This document shows, one piece after another, positions 17,901 through 25,868 of a stretch of DNA of 64,000 bases; the stretch's first letter is position 1; the number at the start of each line of letters is the position of its first letter. A model generated the notes under the pieces. That model worked only from the letters and a program-made list of their open reading frames with translations. It searched no databases and was not told where the DNA came from. The DNA is from Pedobacter arcticus A12 (GTDB lineage: Bacteria > Bacteroidota > Bacteroidia > Sphingobacteriales > Sphingobacteriaceae): NCBI RefSeq assembly GCF_000302595.1, contig NZ_JH947125.1, positions 704,299-768,298 on the forward strand, written 5' to 3'. Position numbers and translations under genes: made by a program.

Positions 17901-19041
17901 AAAACATGCAAAAATAGCAATTGAGATTACCCAAGACCACCAACAGGTTTACATACGAATAAAAGACAATGGTGAGGGTATTGCCGAAGAAAATAAAGCG
18001 AAGCTTTTTACCGATTTTTATCAAGTACCTAATCACCAGCAACGTAATTTGGGTACTGGGATAGGTTTGACTTTATCAAAGAGTATTGCAAAGCTTCATC
18101 ATGGAGATTTGATTTTGGAGCAAGATGCTGCATGTACCAGTTTCTGTTTATCATTGATGATGGGGATTGCGCATTTCAAAGCCGAAGAAATAGCTAGTGC
18201 ACTGGTTATTGAGGATGGCAATTTGCATTCAATTAATTATTACCCAGAAGATTTAGCAGTTGCCGATCTGGATAAAAAAACTTCTATCGTAAGTAACATG
18301 CCCTTGGTTTTGGTGGTTGATGATAATTTGGAGATCAGAGCATTTATTGCAGACGCACTCAGTCCGTTTTATCCGGTAGTGCAGGCAGCTGATGGTAAAC
18401 AAGCACTGGTAATAGCTTTTGAAAAACTGCCAGACGTAATAGTGAGTGATGTGATGATGCCAGAAATGGACGGTTTTGAGCTATGTTCTTTGTTGAAAAC
18501 CGACATTAGAACACGCCATATACCTGTAGTGTTGCTTACGGCCAGAGCCAGCGAAGCACATGAATTAGAAGGTTTAAAAACCGGTGCAGATGTTTACCTT
18601 ACCAAGCCATTTAATACCACAAAACTTAAGCTTATTGTAGATAACCTGATTGCACTGCACCAAAATATGCGAGAAAAGTTTTCGCAACAATTTACATTGG
18701 AACCCAGCGTAGTGCAGATAGAATCTTCTGATGAAGAGTTTTTAAACAAAGTGATGCGTTTATTGGAAGACAATATCAGCAACTCAGATTTCAATGTAAA
18801 TCTTTTCGCATCAGAAATAGGAATGAGCACACCCGTATTCTATAAAAAGATTGATGCGCTTACAGGTTTAACCGTAAATAACTTTATAAAATCAGTCCGT
18901 TTAAAAAGAGCCCTTCAGTTGTTGCAGCAAAAAGCTGGTAACATATCCGAAATAGCGTATATGGTTGGTTTTAATGATGCCAAGTATTTCAGTAAAGAGT
19001 TTAAAAAACAATACGGAAAATCCCCTTCCACCTATATTTAG
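14962..19041 (+). CDS. Hybrid two-component system sensor/regulator (HTCS)
   Basis: A 1359-residue one-protein signalling system. It has an N-terminal signal/anchor, then two seven-bladed-type Reg_prop propellers with many NLWIGT and GVWVGT repeats to about residue 700, a Y_Y_Y domain (YKLQGAEHEWNEV) and a membrane helix near 810-835. The histidine kinase follows with phospho-acceptor His about 856 (NVSHEIRTPL), N box LLSNAFKF and G boxes DNGEGI and GTGIGL. The receiver has Asp about 1163 (VIVSDVMMPEMDG), and an AraC-type HTH closes the protein. HTCS proteins sense oligosaccharides in the periplasm and activate susCD genes. It lies directly upstream of susC, so alginate oligomers are the probable signal. 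Confidence 0.93.
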   Translation: MLFQKLSSIADAFTDYRLFSGFSNRVLTIYLLLSFGFYTAIAQTAQISFDKLTVESGLSQSGVIAIAQDSTGYMWFGTKDGLNRYDSKQFEVFRNNSADSTSISSSQNINALLKDSKGNLWVGTQDGLNKYLPETKSFQRFFNKPKSQSSLSNNTIRCLYEDKEGNLWIGTENGLNRLNKKGEFDRFFCKGSVGAGLVNPIVKAIYQANDGVLWAGTQYGLVSLTKKGEAYSFKTYFNNSNSNSISDNDITAIAEDEEHNLWIGTHFKGVNQLAKNTNGFKRFNTANSGLVNNVIRKIMLDNHGKLWFATLNGISIYDPGANSFQNQTHNPETPGSLNQNSIYDIFQDKAGSVWVGTYYGGVNVYHPNAISFQIYKHYSYKNSLSSNIISALAEDKAGNLWIGTEAEGLNFLHRNTGKFTTFRVGQGKTSLSSNLIKAISIDQQQNLWIAAYEGGVDYYNTKTQTFKNYQLSISEKRITYLLADQQGDIWVGTKGKGLFLYNPAGDAFISLAENRKAGIYLPASTINCLFQDIGGNLWVATDAGLFYKRKNAAVFVQIKLKNSNYFSRISVISQNYNGKLLFGSDTEGLAYYNPKSKKAVIYNKKNGLPSNAIAGILEDNQRRIWISTDKGLALLDSGTVKIYNNNDGLPGNVFNKHSVLKDSKGALFFGGYNGLISFYPKDILENNTAPKVVFTQLKLFNNEVSIKKGSAILPRSLNRIGTLVLNYQQNVFSVNFAALNFVKPRKNRYAYKLQGAEHEWNEVKEPIATFTNLPDGEYTLLVKGSNNDGVFNTSPASLEIIIKPPFWRTWWAYLFYTLAFVALLYLVMRFLLIRALLKREHDVNQMKVDFFTNVSHEIRTPLTLILGPLEKLIQETENSFAVNKQLLIINRNAKRLMNLVNELMDFRKIESRKMKLKLSASNIVSFVGEIYSSFEQLASQKQIEYTFKADQEYIELYFDKTQLEKAVFNLLSNAFKFTAEKHAKIAIEITQDHQQVYIRIKDNGEGIAEENKAKLFTDFYQVPNHQQRNLGTGIGLTLSKSIAKLHHGDLILEQDAACTSFCLSLMMGIAHFKAEEIASALVIEDGNLHSINYYPEDLAVADLDKKTSIVSNMPLVLVVDDNLEIRAFIADALSPFYPVVQAADGKQALVIAFEKLPDVIVSDVMMPEMDGFELCSLLKTDIRTRHIPVVLLTARASEAHELEGLKTGADVYLTKPFNTTKLKLIVDNLIALHQNMREKFSQQFTLEPSVVQIESSDEEFLNKVMRLLEDNISNSDFNVNLFASEIGMSTPVFYKKIDALTGLTVNNFIKSVRLKRALQLLQQKAGNISEIAYMVGFNDAKYFSKEFKKQYGKSPSTYI

Positions 19042-19203
19042 TTATGTATTTGATGACTTTTTAAGAAATCACCCTATTCCTTTAAGATTTTTGCCCCCTA
19101 AGATTATCAATAGGCTATAAATTAGCATCACCAATAATTTGAACCATTATATCTTATTTTCAGAATAAGTTTCGACCAATTTTTATAAAAGATGGGCTAA
19201 ACT

Positions 19204-19258
19204 TTTGTATTAGTGAAATAAAATGATATTTTTGGTAAACCAATTTTTGGTAAACCAA
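19204..19258 (+). promoter_or_regulatory. susC promoter with two GntR-type operators
   Basis: TTTG at 19204-19207, 19 bp, then TATTTTTG at 19227-19234 match the Bacteroidetes -33/-7 consensus. TTGGTAAACCAA at 19232-19243 overlaps the -7 element and a second copy sits at 19247-19258 (15 bp on). This predicts direct GntR repression of susC in addition to activation by the HTCS, whose site could lie in the 160 bp upstream. Confidence 0.75.
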
Positions 19259-19310
19259 TCAAGTGGCTTTTATAAGCCGGAGTAAACCAATTTATAACCA
19301 ATAGATAATT

Positions 19311-22300
19311 ATGAAATTTAAAGTCTACATTTCAGCTTTTACATTTTGCTTTGTGGTTTTTTTATGTTGCGGAGTAAGCAATGTGATGGCACAGAGTAAA
19401 GTAAAAGTTCAGGGCGTAATTAAAACGGAAACGGGAGAAACTTTGCCAGGGGTTTCTGTTACCGTTAAAGATTCTAACACTGGTGTGGTTTCAGATATGA
19501 ATGGTAAATACGCCATTAATCTTGAAAAAGGTAAGATTTTGGTATTTACCTTTTTAGGATATAAATCTTACGCCATAGGAATTACCGAAGCAAAAACGTT
19601 AAACGTAACGCTAGAGGAGCAAAGGAGCAAATTAGATGAAGTTGTTGTAATCGGTTACGGAACGCAAAAGAAGTCGTCGGTTACGGGTGCGGTTGCTAAA
19701 TTGGATAATAAAAATCTTGATGAACTTCCAACATCCCGATTGGATAATGCATTAATAGGTAAAATTGCGGGCTTATCTGTACAGATTAATAGTTCTGAAG
19801 CGGGTACAGAGCCTACGTTGCGTATCAGAGGTGCAACTTCTATTAATGCAAATGCAGATCCTTTGGTTGTGGTAGACGGGCATCCAATAGCAGATGGACT
19901 TTCTTTCATCAATCCGTCTGATGTTGAATCTATAGAAGTGCTTAAAGATGCTTCTTCAGCTGCTATTTATGGTTCTAGAGGTGCAAATGGTGTTATTTTG
20001 GTCACTACAAAAAAGGGTGTGATTGATAAGCCAAAATTTACTTTAAAAACCTATTATGGATTTAAAGAAGCTTATAGCGAGCATCCAATAATGTCTACGG
20101 CCGAGTACACAGAGTTGTTGTTTACAGAAGCTAAACTAAGAGAAAATGATCCAACAGTGGCAGTTGCTTCTCGTAATTTAATTACTGATAATGAAAGAGC
20201 GGCTTATATTATAGAAAACCAGATTAGTGGAGATGGTGTTAATTGGCAAGATGAAGCTTTGCGTAATGCAGGGATTTATAACATGCAACTGAGTGCTTCT
20301 GGAGGTAAAAAAGATATGAGGTATTATATCTCTGGAAACCTACAACAAGACCAAGGTGTGATGAAGTATAGTGAGAACAATAAAGGAAACTTCCGGGTTA
20401 AATTTGATGTTAATCTATCGCCTAAGCTTGCGCTGAACATTAACCTTAACCCAACTTATACCAAATTACAGAGACCAGCGGTGAATTTTACCGATTATTA
20501 TAGGTTTCCGTCGTTTATGCCAGCTAGGCATACCGACTTTACCGCTGCTTTTGTAGGTCAGAATGCACAATGGTCTTATCTTAAAGAAGGAGATTGGGCT
20601 CAAGCTCGCCATTTCACCAACTTAAACTACTACGGAAATATGCCTGATGGTACTTTCTGGAATAGTGGCGCAAGTGTTGCTCCGTTCTCGTCGCAAAATA
20701 ACTCGCCGCTTTCTATAGCAGATAGGGAAAATAGATTCACCACAACTTACCGCTTTCAAGGAGGTACAGACTTAACCTATAAATATTCTAAAGATTTATC
20801 TTTTAAAACTTCGCTTGGTACATATTATAGCACAAGAGAAGATCAAATTTTTACCAAAAGTAATGCTCGTAAAGATGGCGACGTAAACTCTGGCTCGATA
20901 ACAACAGGTAGAACGTTAGATATTTTGTGGGAAAACACCATGAATTATAACAAGAAAATCGGTAATCATAATTTTACAGGTTTACTTGGTTTTACTGCAC
21001 AAAACACCATGATGGATGGCACTCGTATAGTTGGATATAATTCTCCATCAGATGATTTTACCACCCTAAACCAGGCAGCATATTATGATCAAGCACCAGT
21101 TTTTCCAGTTAAAACCCAAGTAGGCTTGGTTTCTTACTTAGGTCGTGTTACTTATGATTATAAAAATAAGTACCTATTAGCTGGTAGCTTACGTACAGAT
21201 ATTAGCTCTAAGTTCAGGGATGGGCAGAAATCTGGTTGGTTTCCTTCTGTTTCTGCTGGTTGGAATGTTACCAACGAATCTTTTATGGAAAATACCCATG
21301 ACTGGTTAGAAAACTTGAAAATTAGAGCGAGTTACGGACAAACTGGTAATAACCGTATTCCAGATTTTTCTTATTTAGATTTACTATTTAGATCAAATTA
21401 TTCATTTGGCGAGGGCACTGGTCAGGTAAATCCCGGTCAATCACCTAACAACCCTGTTATTTTTGGACCTAATATTACTTGGGAAACTACAAAATCTACA
21501 AACTTAGGTTTGGATATGGGTTTTCTCAAAAATAGATTTCAATTAAGTGTTGACATTTATAGATCCGTTACCGATAATTTACTATTGCAACAAGCAACTC
21601 AAGGCTATTCCGGATCTGATTCTTACTGGAACAACAACGGAACCATTAGAAATAACGGGATAGAGCTTGAATTTAGTTCTAACAACATCAATAAGAAAAA
21701 CTTTTTGTGGTCAACCTCCTTTAATATTTCTGCAAATAGAAATAAGTTGTTGAAACTAGGAGGCGAGCCTTACCAATATAATTATGGAGAAAGAAACGAA
21801 ATCTATGCAGCTATTGTTGGTCAGCCGTATGTGCAGTTTTATGGCTACAAAACAGATGGTGTATGGCTTTCGCAAGCAGACATTGACGCTGCAATTGCAG
21901 ATGGACAAACTTCAATTCTTCAAAGTTATTTTGCACCCGGAGGTGTAAAATTGAAAGATTTAAATGATGATAAAAGGATAGATGTGCAAGACCGTACGGT
22001 TATCGGTTCTCCATTTCCGGATTTTATTTATGGTATAACCAACACCTTTAAGTATAAAAACTTTGATTTAAATGTGTTGATACAAGGATCGCAAGGTGGA
22101 CAACTTGTAAACGGCGATATCTATTATAATGAATCTAAGAAATTGAATAGAAACTTTACAGACAACCGTTGGGTAAGTGCTGCCAATCCAGGTGATGGTA
22201 AAACGCCTTATTATACCAATGGAATTGCTGCGGATATATTACTTACAGATTATGTAATTGAAGATGCTTCGTATGTTTTTTTAAGAAATATAATTTTAGG

Positions 22301-22526
22301 ATATACCATTCCAAAAAGCGCATTAAAGAAACTTAAAGTTAATAACCTGAGATTTTATGCAACAGGTGATAATTTATTCTTTATCACTGGAAAATCATAT
22401 AGAGGAATTAATCCAGAAGCTAGGTCAACTTCTTCTATGTATTCTTCTCCAGTTATTATGGGCTATCAGCGTGGTGGTTTCCCTGTAAACAGAACATTTA
22501 CTTTCGGGTTAGATGTTAATTTTTAA
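19311..22526 (+). CDS. SusC-like TonB-dependent outer-membrane transporter
   Basis: A 1071-residue protein with signal peptide ending VMAQ. A carboxypeptidase-D-like domain (about 30-115: GVSVTVKDSNTGVVSDMNGK) is followed by the TonB-box/plug LDEVVVIGYGTQKKSSVTGA, plug motifs DASSAAIYGSRGANGVILVT, and a long beta-barrel ending in VNRTFTFGLDVNF (terminal Phe). There is no extra STN signalling domain, so no sigma/anti-sigma pair is expected. It imports oligosaccharides across the outer membrane with the SusD partner just downstream. Substrate is inferred as alginate oligomers from the lyases in the same unit. Confidence 0.94.
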   Translation: MKFKVYISAFTFCFVVFLCCGVSNVMAQSKVKVQGVIKTETGETLPGVSVTVKDSNTGVVSDMNGKYAINLEKGKILVFTFLGYKSYAIGITEAKTLNVTLEEQRSKLDEVVVIGYGTQKKSSVTGAVAKLDNKNLDELPTSRLDNALIGKIAGLSVQINSSEAGTEPTLRIRGATSINANADPLVVVDGHPIADGLSFINPSDVESIEVLKDASSAAIYGSRGANGVILVTTKKGVIDKPKFTLKTYYGFKEAYSEHPIMSTAEYTELLFTEAKLRENDPTVAVASRNLITDNERAAYIIENQISGDGVNWQDEALRNAGIYNMQLSASGGKKDMRYYISGNLQQDQGVMKYSENNKGNFRVKFDVNLSPKLALNINLNPTYTKLQRPAVNFTDYYRFPSFMPARHTDFTAAFVGQNAQWSYLKEGDWAQARHFTNLNYYGNMPDGTFWNSGASVAPFSSQNNSPLSIADRENRFTTTYRFQGGTDLTYKYSKDLSFKTSLGTYYSTREDQIFTKSNARKDGDVNSGSITTGRTLDILWENTMNYNKKIGNHNFTGLLGFTAQNTMMDGTRIVGYNSPSDDFTTLNQAAYYDQAPVFPVKTQVGLVSYLGRVTYDYKNKYLLAGSLRTDISSKFRDGQKSGWFPSVSAGWNVTNESFMENTHDWLENLKIRASYGQTGNNRIPDFSYLDLLFRSNYSFGEGTGQVNPGQSPNNPVIFGPNITWETTKSTNLGLDMGFLKNRFQLSVDIYRSVTDNLLLQQATQGYSGSDSYWNNNGTIRNNGIELEFSSNNINKKNFLWSTSFNISANRNKLLKLGGEPYQYNYGERNEIYAAIVGQPYVQFYGYKTDGVWLSQADIDAAIADGQTSILQSYFAPGGVKLKDLNDDKRIDVQDRTVIGSPFPDFIYGITNTFKYKNFDLNVLIQGSQGGQLVNGDIYYNESKKLNRNFTDNRWVSAANPGDGKTPYYTNGIAADILLTDYVIEDASYVFLRNIILGYTIPKSALKKLKVNNLRFYATGDNLFFITGKSYRGINPEARSTSSMYSSPVIMGYQRGGFPVNRTFTFGLDVNF

Positions 22527-22548
22527 GATTTTAAAAAAGCAAAAAGAG

Positions 22549-24189
22549 ATGAAGAAACAATTTTTATATATAGCTAATAGATTTAGAAACACAAAATTAG
22601 CGACGCTCTCATTAGTCTTAGTGCTAGTAATGGGTGCATCTTCTTGTAAAAAATTAACAGACGTGGGTCCAATATCTAATGAGGACGCATCTAAATATTA
22701 CAAAGACTATAAAGAGGTTAATGTTGCGTTAGCAGGATGTTATAATGGAATGCAGGCTCCTTTGGTTACCGAATGGATGCTTACAGAATTAAGAAGCGAC
22801 AATGCAAAGCAAAGATCTACTGGTAGTACAACCAATACAAATCAGGAATTAAATGTACTTAACCTTTATACCGTTAGTCCGCAACACCAACAGGTATATA
22901 ATTACTGGTTAAATGTTTATAGCAACATCCGTAATATTAATTATGTACTCAGAAGCTTAGGTATAACTTATGATGGTAATGGACACTTGGTTTACGGAGA
23001 GCCAACTGCTAATGTAACAAATGCACAAAAAGCAGAACTTGCGGGTCAAGCGTTATTTCTTAGAGCGTACCATTATTTTAATATGGTAAGGCTGTTTGGG
23101 GGTGTGTTTTTGATAGCAGAACCAGTTACACCTACGCAAGTTAAAGGCATTAACAGATCTTCTGTACAAGATTGTTATAATTTTATTATTAGTGATTTGC
23201 AGGCAGCAAGTGAGCAGGCAGGCGCTAGTAAATACGCTCAAATTCCTGTCAATACTTTAGGAAAAGCTAATTCTTGGTCGGCAAAAGCATTGTTAGCTAA
23301 GGTTTATTTAACAATGCCTTCTCCACGTCCAGACCTTGCGCTTCCATTATTGGATGATGTAATTACTAATAGTGGTTATGGCTTAGAGTCTAGCTTTAGC
23401 CGAGTTTTTTCAGTAAACAACGAAATGAATCAAGAAATTCTTTTTGCTGTTCGTTACAAAGCTGGCTTGGTAGGTTTGGGGAACTTTATGGCCAACAGTT
23501 TTGCGCCAGCAAGTAGTGGAGATGCTGTCATTAATGGAGATGGTAGTGGTTTTAACTATCCAACTAGTAATATAAATGCTGCATTTTCTACCCCTGTAAC
23601 AGGCTTTAAAGATAGTCGTAAAGATGCTACCATAGCGGTGTATGCCAATAGTACAACTCCTTTGTATGTTAATAAATTTATGTCTAAGGTGGTTATAAAA
23701 GACGATGCCGAGAACGATTTTCCAGTGATTAGGTTTTCTGATGTATTGTTGATGAAAGCTGAAGCTTTAGGATACGATGGGGCCGCTGGTATTTCTGTTG
23801 GCTTAATTAATAGGATAAGAGAAAGAGCGGGAGCAGGCAATTACACAACAGGAACTTTTGGATCTGCTTTTTATAAATATCCAGCCACAGGAACGCCCGC
23901 TTTAACTAATGCTACTACTTTTAAGGCAGCTTTACTTAATGAACGCCGTTTAGAGTTAGCCTTCGAAAATCAGAGATTTTTTGATATGGTAAGATTTGGT
24001 GAGGCAGTTGATATTATGAAAAATTATTATTCTGCAGAATACAGCACACACTATGGCAAGTACAAACCGCAAATAGCTCTTGCAGATTTACAGGCAAATG
24101 TAACTACGCAGAAGTTGTTGTTACCTATACCACAGCGTGAGATAGATACAAATACACAGATTGAGATCGCTCAAAATTCAGGTTATTAA
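22549..24189 (+). CDS. SusD/RagB-like glycan-capture lipoprotein
   Basis: The start at 22549 (MKKQFLYIANRF) is preferred over an upstream in-frame ATG that would overlap susC; it gives 546 residues. Lipobox is GASSCKK. SusD features include the TPR-like N-terminal half (FLRAYHYFNMVRLFGG, VQDCYNFIISDL), WSAKALLAKVYLTM and the C-terminal NERRLELAFENQRFFDMVRFG. It forms the lid of the SusC barrel at the cell surface and binds glycan. It begins 22 bp after the susC stop. Confidence 0.94.
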   Translation: MKKQFLYIANRFRNTKLATLSLVLVLVMGASSCKKLTDVGPISNEDASKYYKDYKEVNVALAGCYNGMQAPLVTEWMLTELRSDNAKQRSTGSTTNTNQELNVLNLYTVSPQHQQVYNYWLNVYSNIRNINYVLRSLGITYDGNGHLVYGEPTANVTNAQKAELAGQALFLRAYHYFNMVRLFGGVFLIAEPVTPTQVKGINRSSVQDCYNFIISDLQAASEQAGASKYAQIPVNTLGKANSWSAKALLAKVYLTMPSPRPDLALPLLDDVITNSGYGLESSFSRVFSVNNEMNQEILFAVRYKAGLVGLGNFMANSFAPASSGDAVINGDGSGFNYPTSNINAAFSTPVTGFKDSRKDATIAVYANSTTPLYVNKFMSKVVIKDDAENDFPVIRFSDVLLMKAEALGYDGAAGISVGLINRIRERAGAGNYTTGTFGSAFYKYPATGTPALTNATTFKAALLNERRLELAFENQRFFDMVRFGEAVDIMKNYYSAEYSTHYGKYKPQIALADLQANVTTQKLLLPIPQREIDTNTQIEIAQNSGY

Positions 24190-24212
24190 ACAGTACAAAT
24201 AAAGATAAGAAG

Positions 24213-25790
24213 ATGAAAAGAATTTTAACATTATTGCTGCTTTTCGTAGTGTTTGCAGCGACCATATCTTCCTGTAAAAAAGATACAACAGGCATTAATG
24301 GTGGCGGGAAGTTTGAAGCAATAGATTACACATTTAATAAAGCTACGCGTTCTTTTGAACCAGTAGAAGCAGTTACTGCCCAAATAACTTCACCTAAGGG
24401 TATTAGGTTTGTTTATTGTTTTCTTATTAGAGAAGATCAAACTGACTCTTTAATTTATGTAAGTAACAATTCGGGAGAAAACCCTACTAGTTATGACTTA
24501 TCTATCCCTACAGAATCTTTCCCGGCTTACAACATGACTAAAGTTAAAGGGGTTAAGGTGTTGGTTAAACAAACGGATAATAGCTCTATAGAAGGATTTA
24601 TAAATGTTAATTTTTTCGATCCAGATTTACCTCAGTTGATAAACTTTCCAACTCAAATTACTGCGGATCTTACAGGAGGAAAAACAACAATTACAGGTAA
24701 AGTTACTTCCATTTACGGCTTAAAACGTGTTGATATTTATGATGATTACCAAACAGAAGACACTTATGTGCTGGTAAATAGTATTACTGAAGCCAATGGT
24801 TTAAAAGAGTATACGTTAAACTACGCTTATGGCTATCGTAAAGCAGCGCAACATATAAAAATTGTAGCGGTAGATATTTATAACCAGCCGAATGAAGTTA
24901 TAATTAACATGCCAGTTGATGTGGCTATTTTTAAACCTAAATTTGCAAATTTTGCAACTGCTATTACACCTATTCAAACAGGTGGAACTACTTCTGTAAC
25001 TGGTAAAATTACTGCTATAACAGGTTTAAAACGTGTAGATATTTATGACGATTATAAAGGTGCTTACGTTTTAGTTGGCACTGTAAATAACCTAAATGGT
25101 GTGTTAGATTATAATTTCAATTATGGCTACACCTTCCGTAAAAGAGCTGAGCATATAAAATTGGTTGCCATAGATCAGGAAGATTTACAGACCGAGTTAA
25201 TTATACCTTTAAATATAACTTATGGAAGTGTAGCTTATCGAGATATAGTGATGACCGCACAAAATGCTGGTACAGCAACTGCCTTATTAATGAATGGTAC
25301 TACTATAGGTAATTGTGAGTTGCTTGCAAACGAGGCTAATATAATCATGCTTTTTGGACAACAAAGTGCTGGTTTAACATTTTTTAATCCTGCTAGTCCT
25401 GGAAGTTTTCCAGCTAACTTAAAATGTAATAACGTAGGTTGGGTACCTAATAATACTGCGGTTATTCACAAAACCCAGTTTAGAGTGTTGGTTAAAGGTG
25501 TAACTGGGGTGAACAATATTTATACATTATTAGATAATAACGAAATAGACGATTTGAGTGATGCTTTCTTTACTGGCATTTCAGCTCCAACTTCTAATAC
25601 CCCTAGATATACCGCTACAGCTGCAGCAACTGCATCCTTGTTTAACTTGACCGATGGTAAGCTTGTGTATCTCAAAATAACAGATCCGCTAACATCCATT
25701 ACTAAAAATGCTTTAATATGTATAAAGGATGCGAAAGATGATGGAGCTGTTAATTCGACCATTAAATTCGATATCTACATCCAAAAGTAG
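24213..25790 (+). CDS. SusE/F-like surface glycan-binding lipoprotein with duplicated domain
   Basis: A 525-residue lipoprotein (lipobox ISSCKKD). Two adjacent repeats of about 95 residues are plain. The first holds TTITGKVTSIYGLKRVDIYDD, the second TSVTGKITAITGLKRVDIYDD (near residues 165 and 262), each followed by YVLV and a Lys/Arg-Ala-x-His-Ile-Lys segment. The C-terminal 180 residues form a separate domain. In PULs the gene after susD usually encodes a surface glycan-binding protein, and the internal duplication suggests two binding modules. Polysaccharide specificity is inferred from the neighbours only. Confidence 0.8.
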   Translation: MKRILTLLLLFVVFAATISSCKKDTTGINGGGKFEAIDYTFNKATRSFEPVEAVTAQITSPKGIRFVYCFLIREDQTDSLIYVSNNSGENPTSYDLSIPTESFPAYNMTKVKGVKVLVKQTDNSSIEGFINVNFFDPDLPQLINFPTQITADLTGGKTTITGKVTSIYGLKRVDIYDDYQTEDTYVLVNSITEANGLKEYTLNYAYGYRKAAQHIKIVAVDIYNQPNEVIINMPVDVAIFKPKFANFATAITPIQTGGTTSVTGKITAITGLKRVDIYDDYKGAYVLVGTVNNLNGVLDYNFNYGYTFRKRAEHIKLVAIDQEDLQTELIIPLNITYGSVAYRDIVMTAQNAGTATALLMNGTTIGNCELLANEANIIMLFGQQSAGLTFFNPASPGSFPANLKCNNVGWVPNNTAVIHKTQFRVLVKGVTGVNNIYTLLDNNEIDDLSDAFFTGISAPTSNTPRYTATAAATASLFNLTDGKLVYLKITDPLTSITKNALICIKDAKDDGAVNSTIKFDIYIQK

Positions 25791-25820
25791 AATCAGTTTT
25801 TTTCTTAAATAATAATTAAT

Positions 25821-25855
25821 CAAACATCCTGTTTTAAGCAGGATGTTTGGTTTTA
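25821..25855 (+). terminator. Hairpin between the SusE-like gene and PL6
   Basis: Perfect 11-bp stem CAAACATCCTG (25821-25831) / CAGGATGTTTG (25839-25849), loop TTTTAAG, followed by a weak T stretch (GTTTTAC). It may be a partial terminator or mRNA stabiliser that lowers lyase expression relative to susCD. Confidence 0.65.
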
Positions 25856-25868
25856 CAATGTCTTTAAT

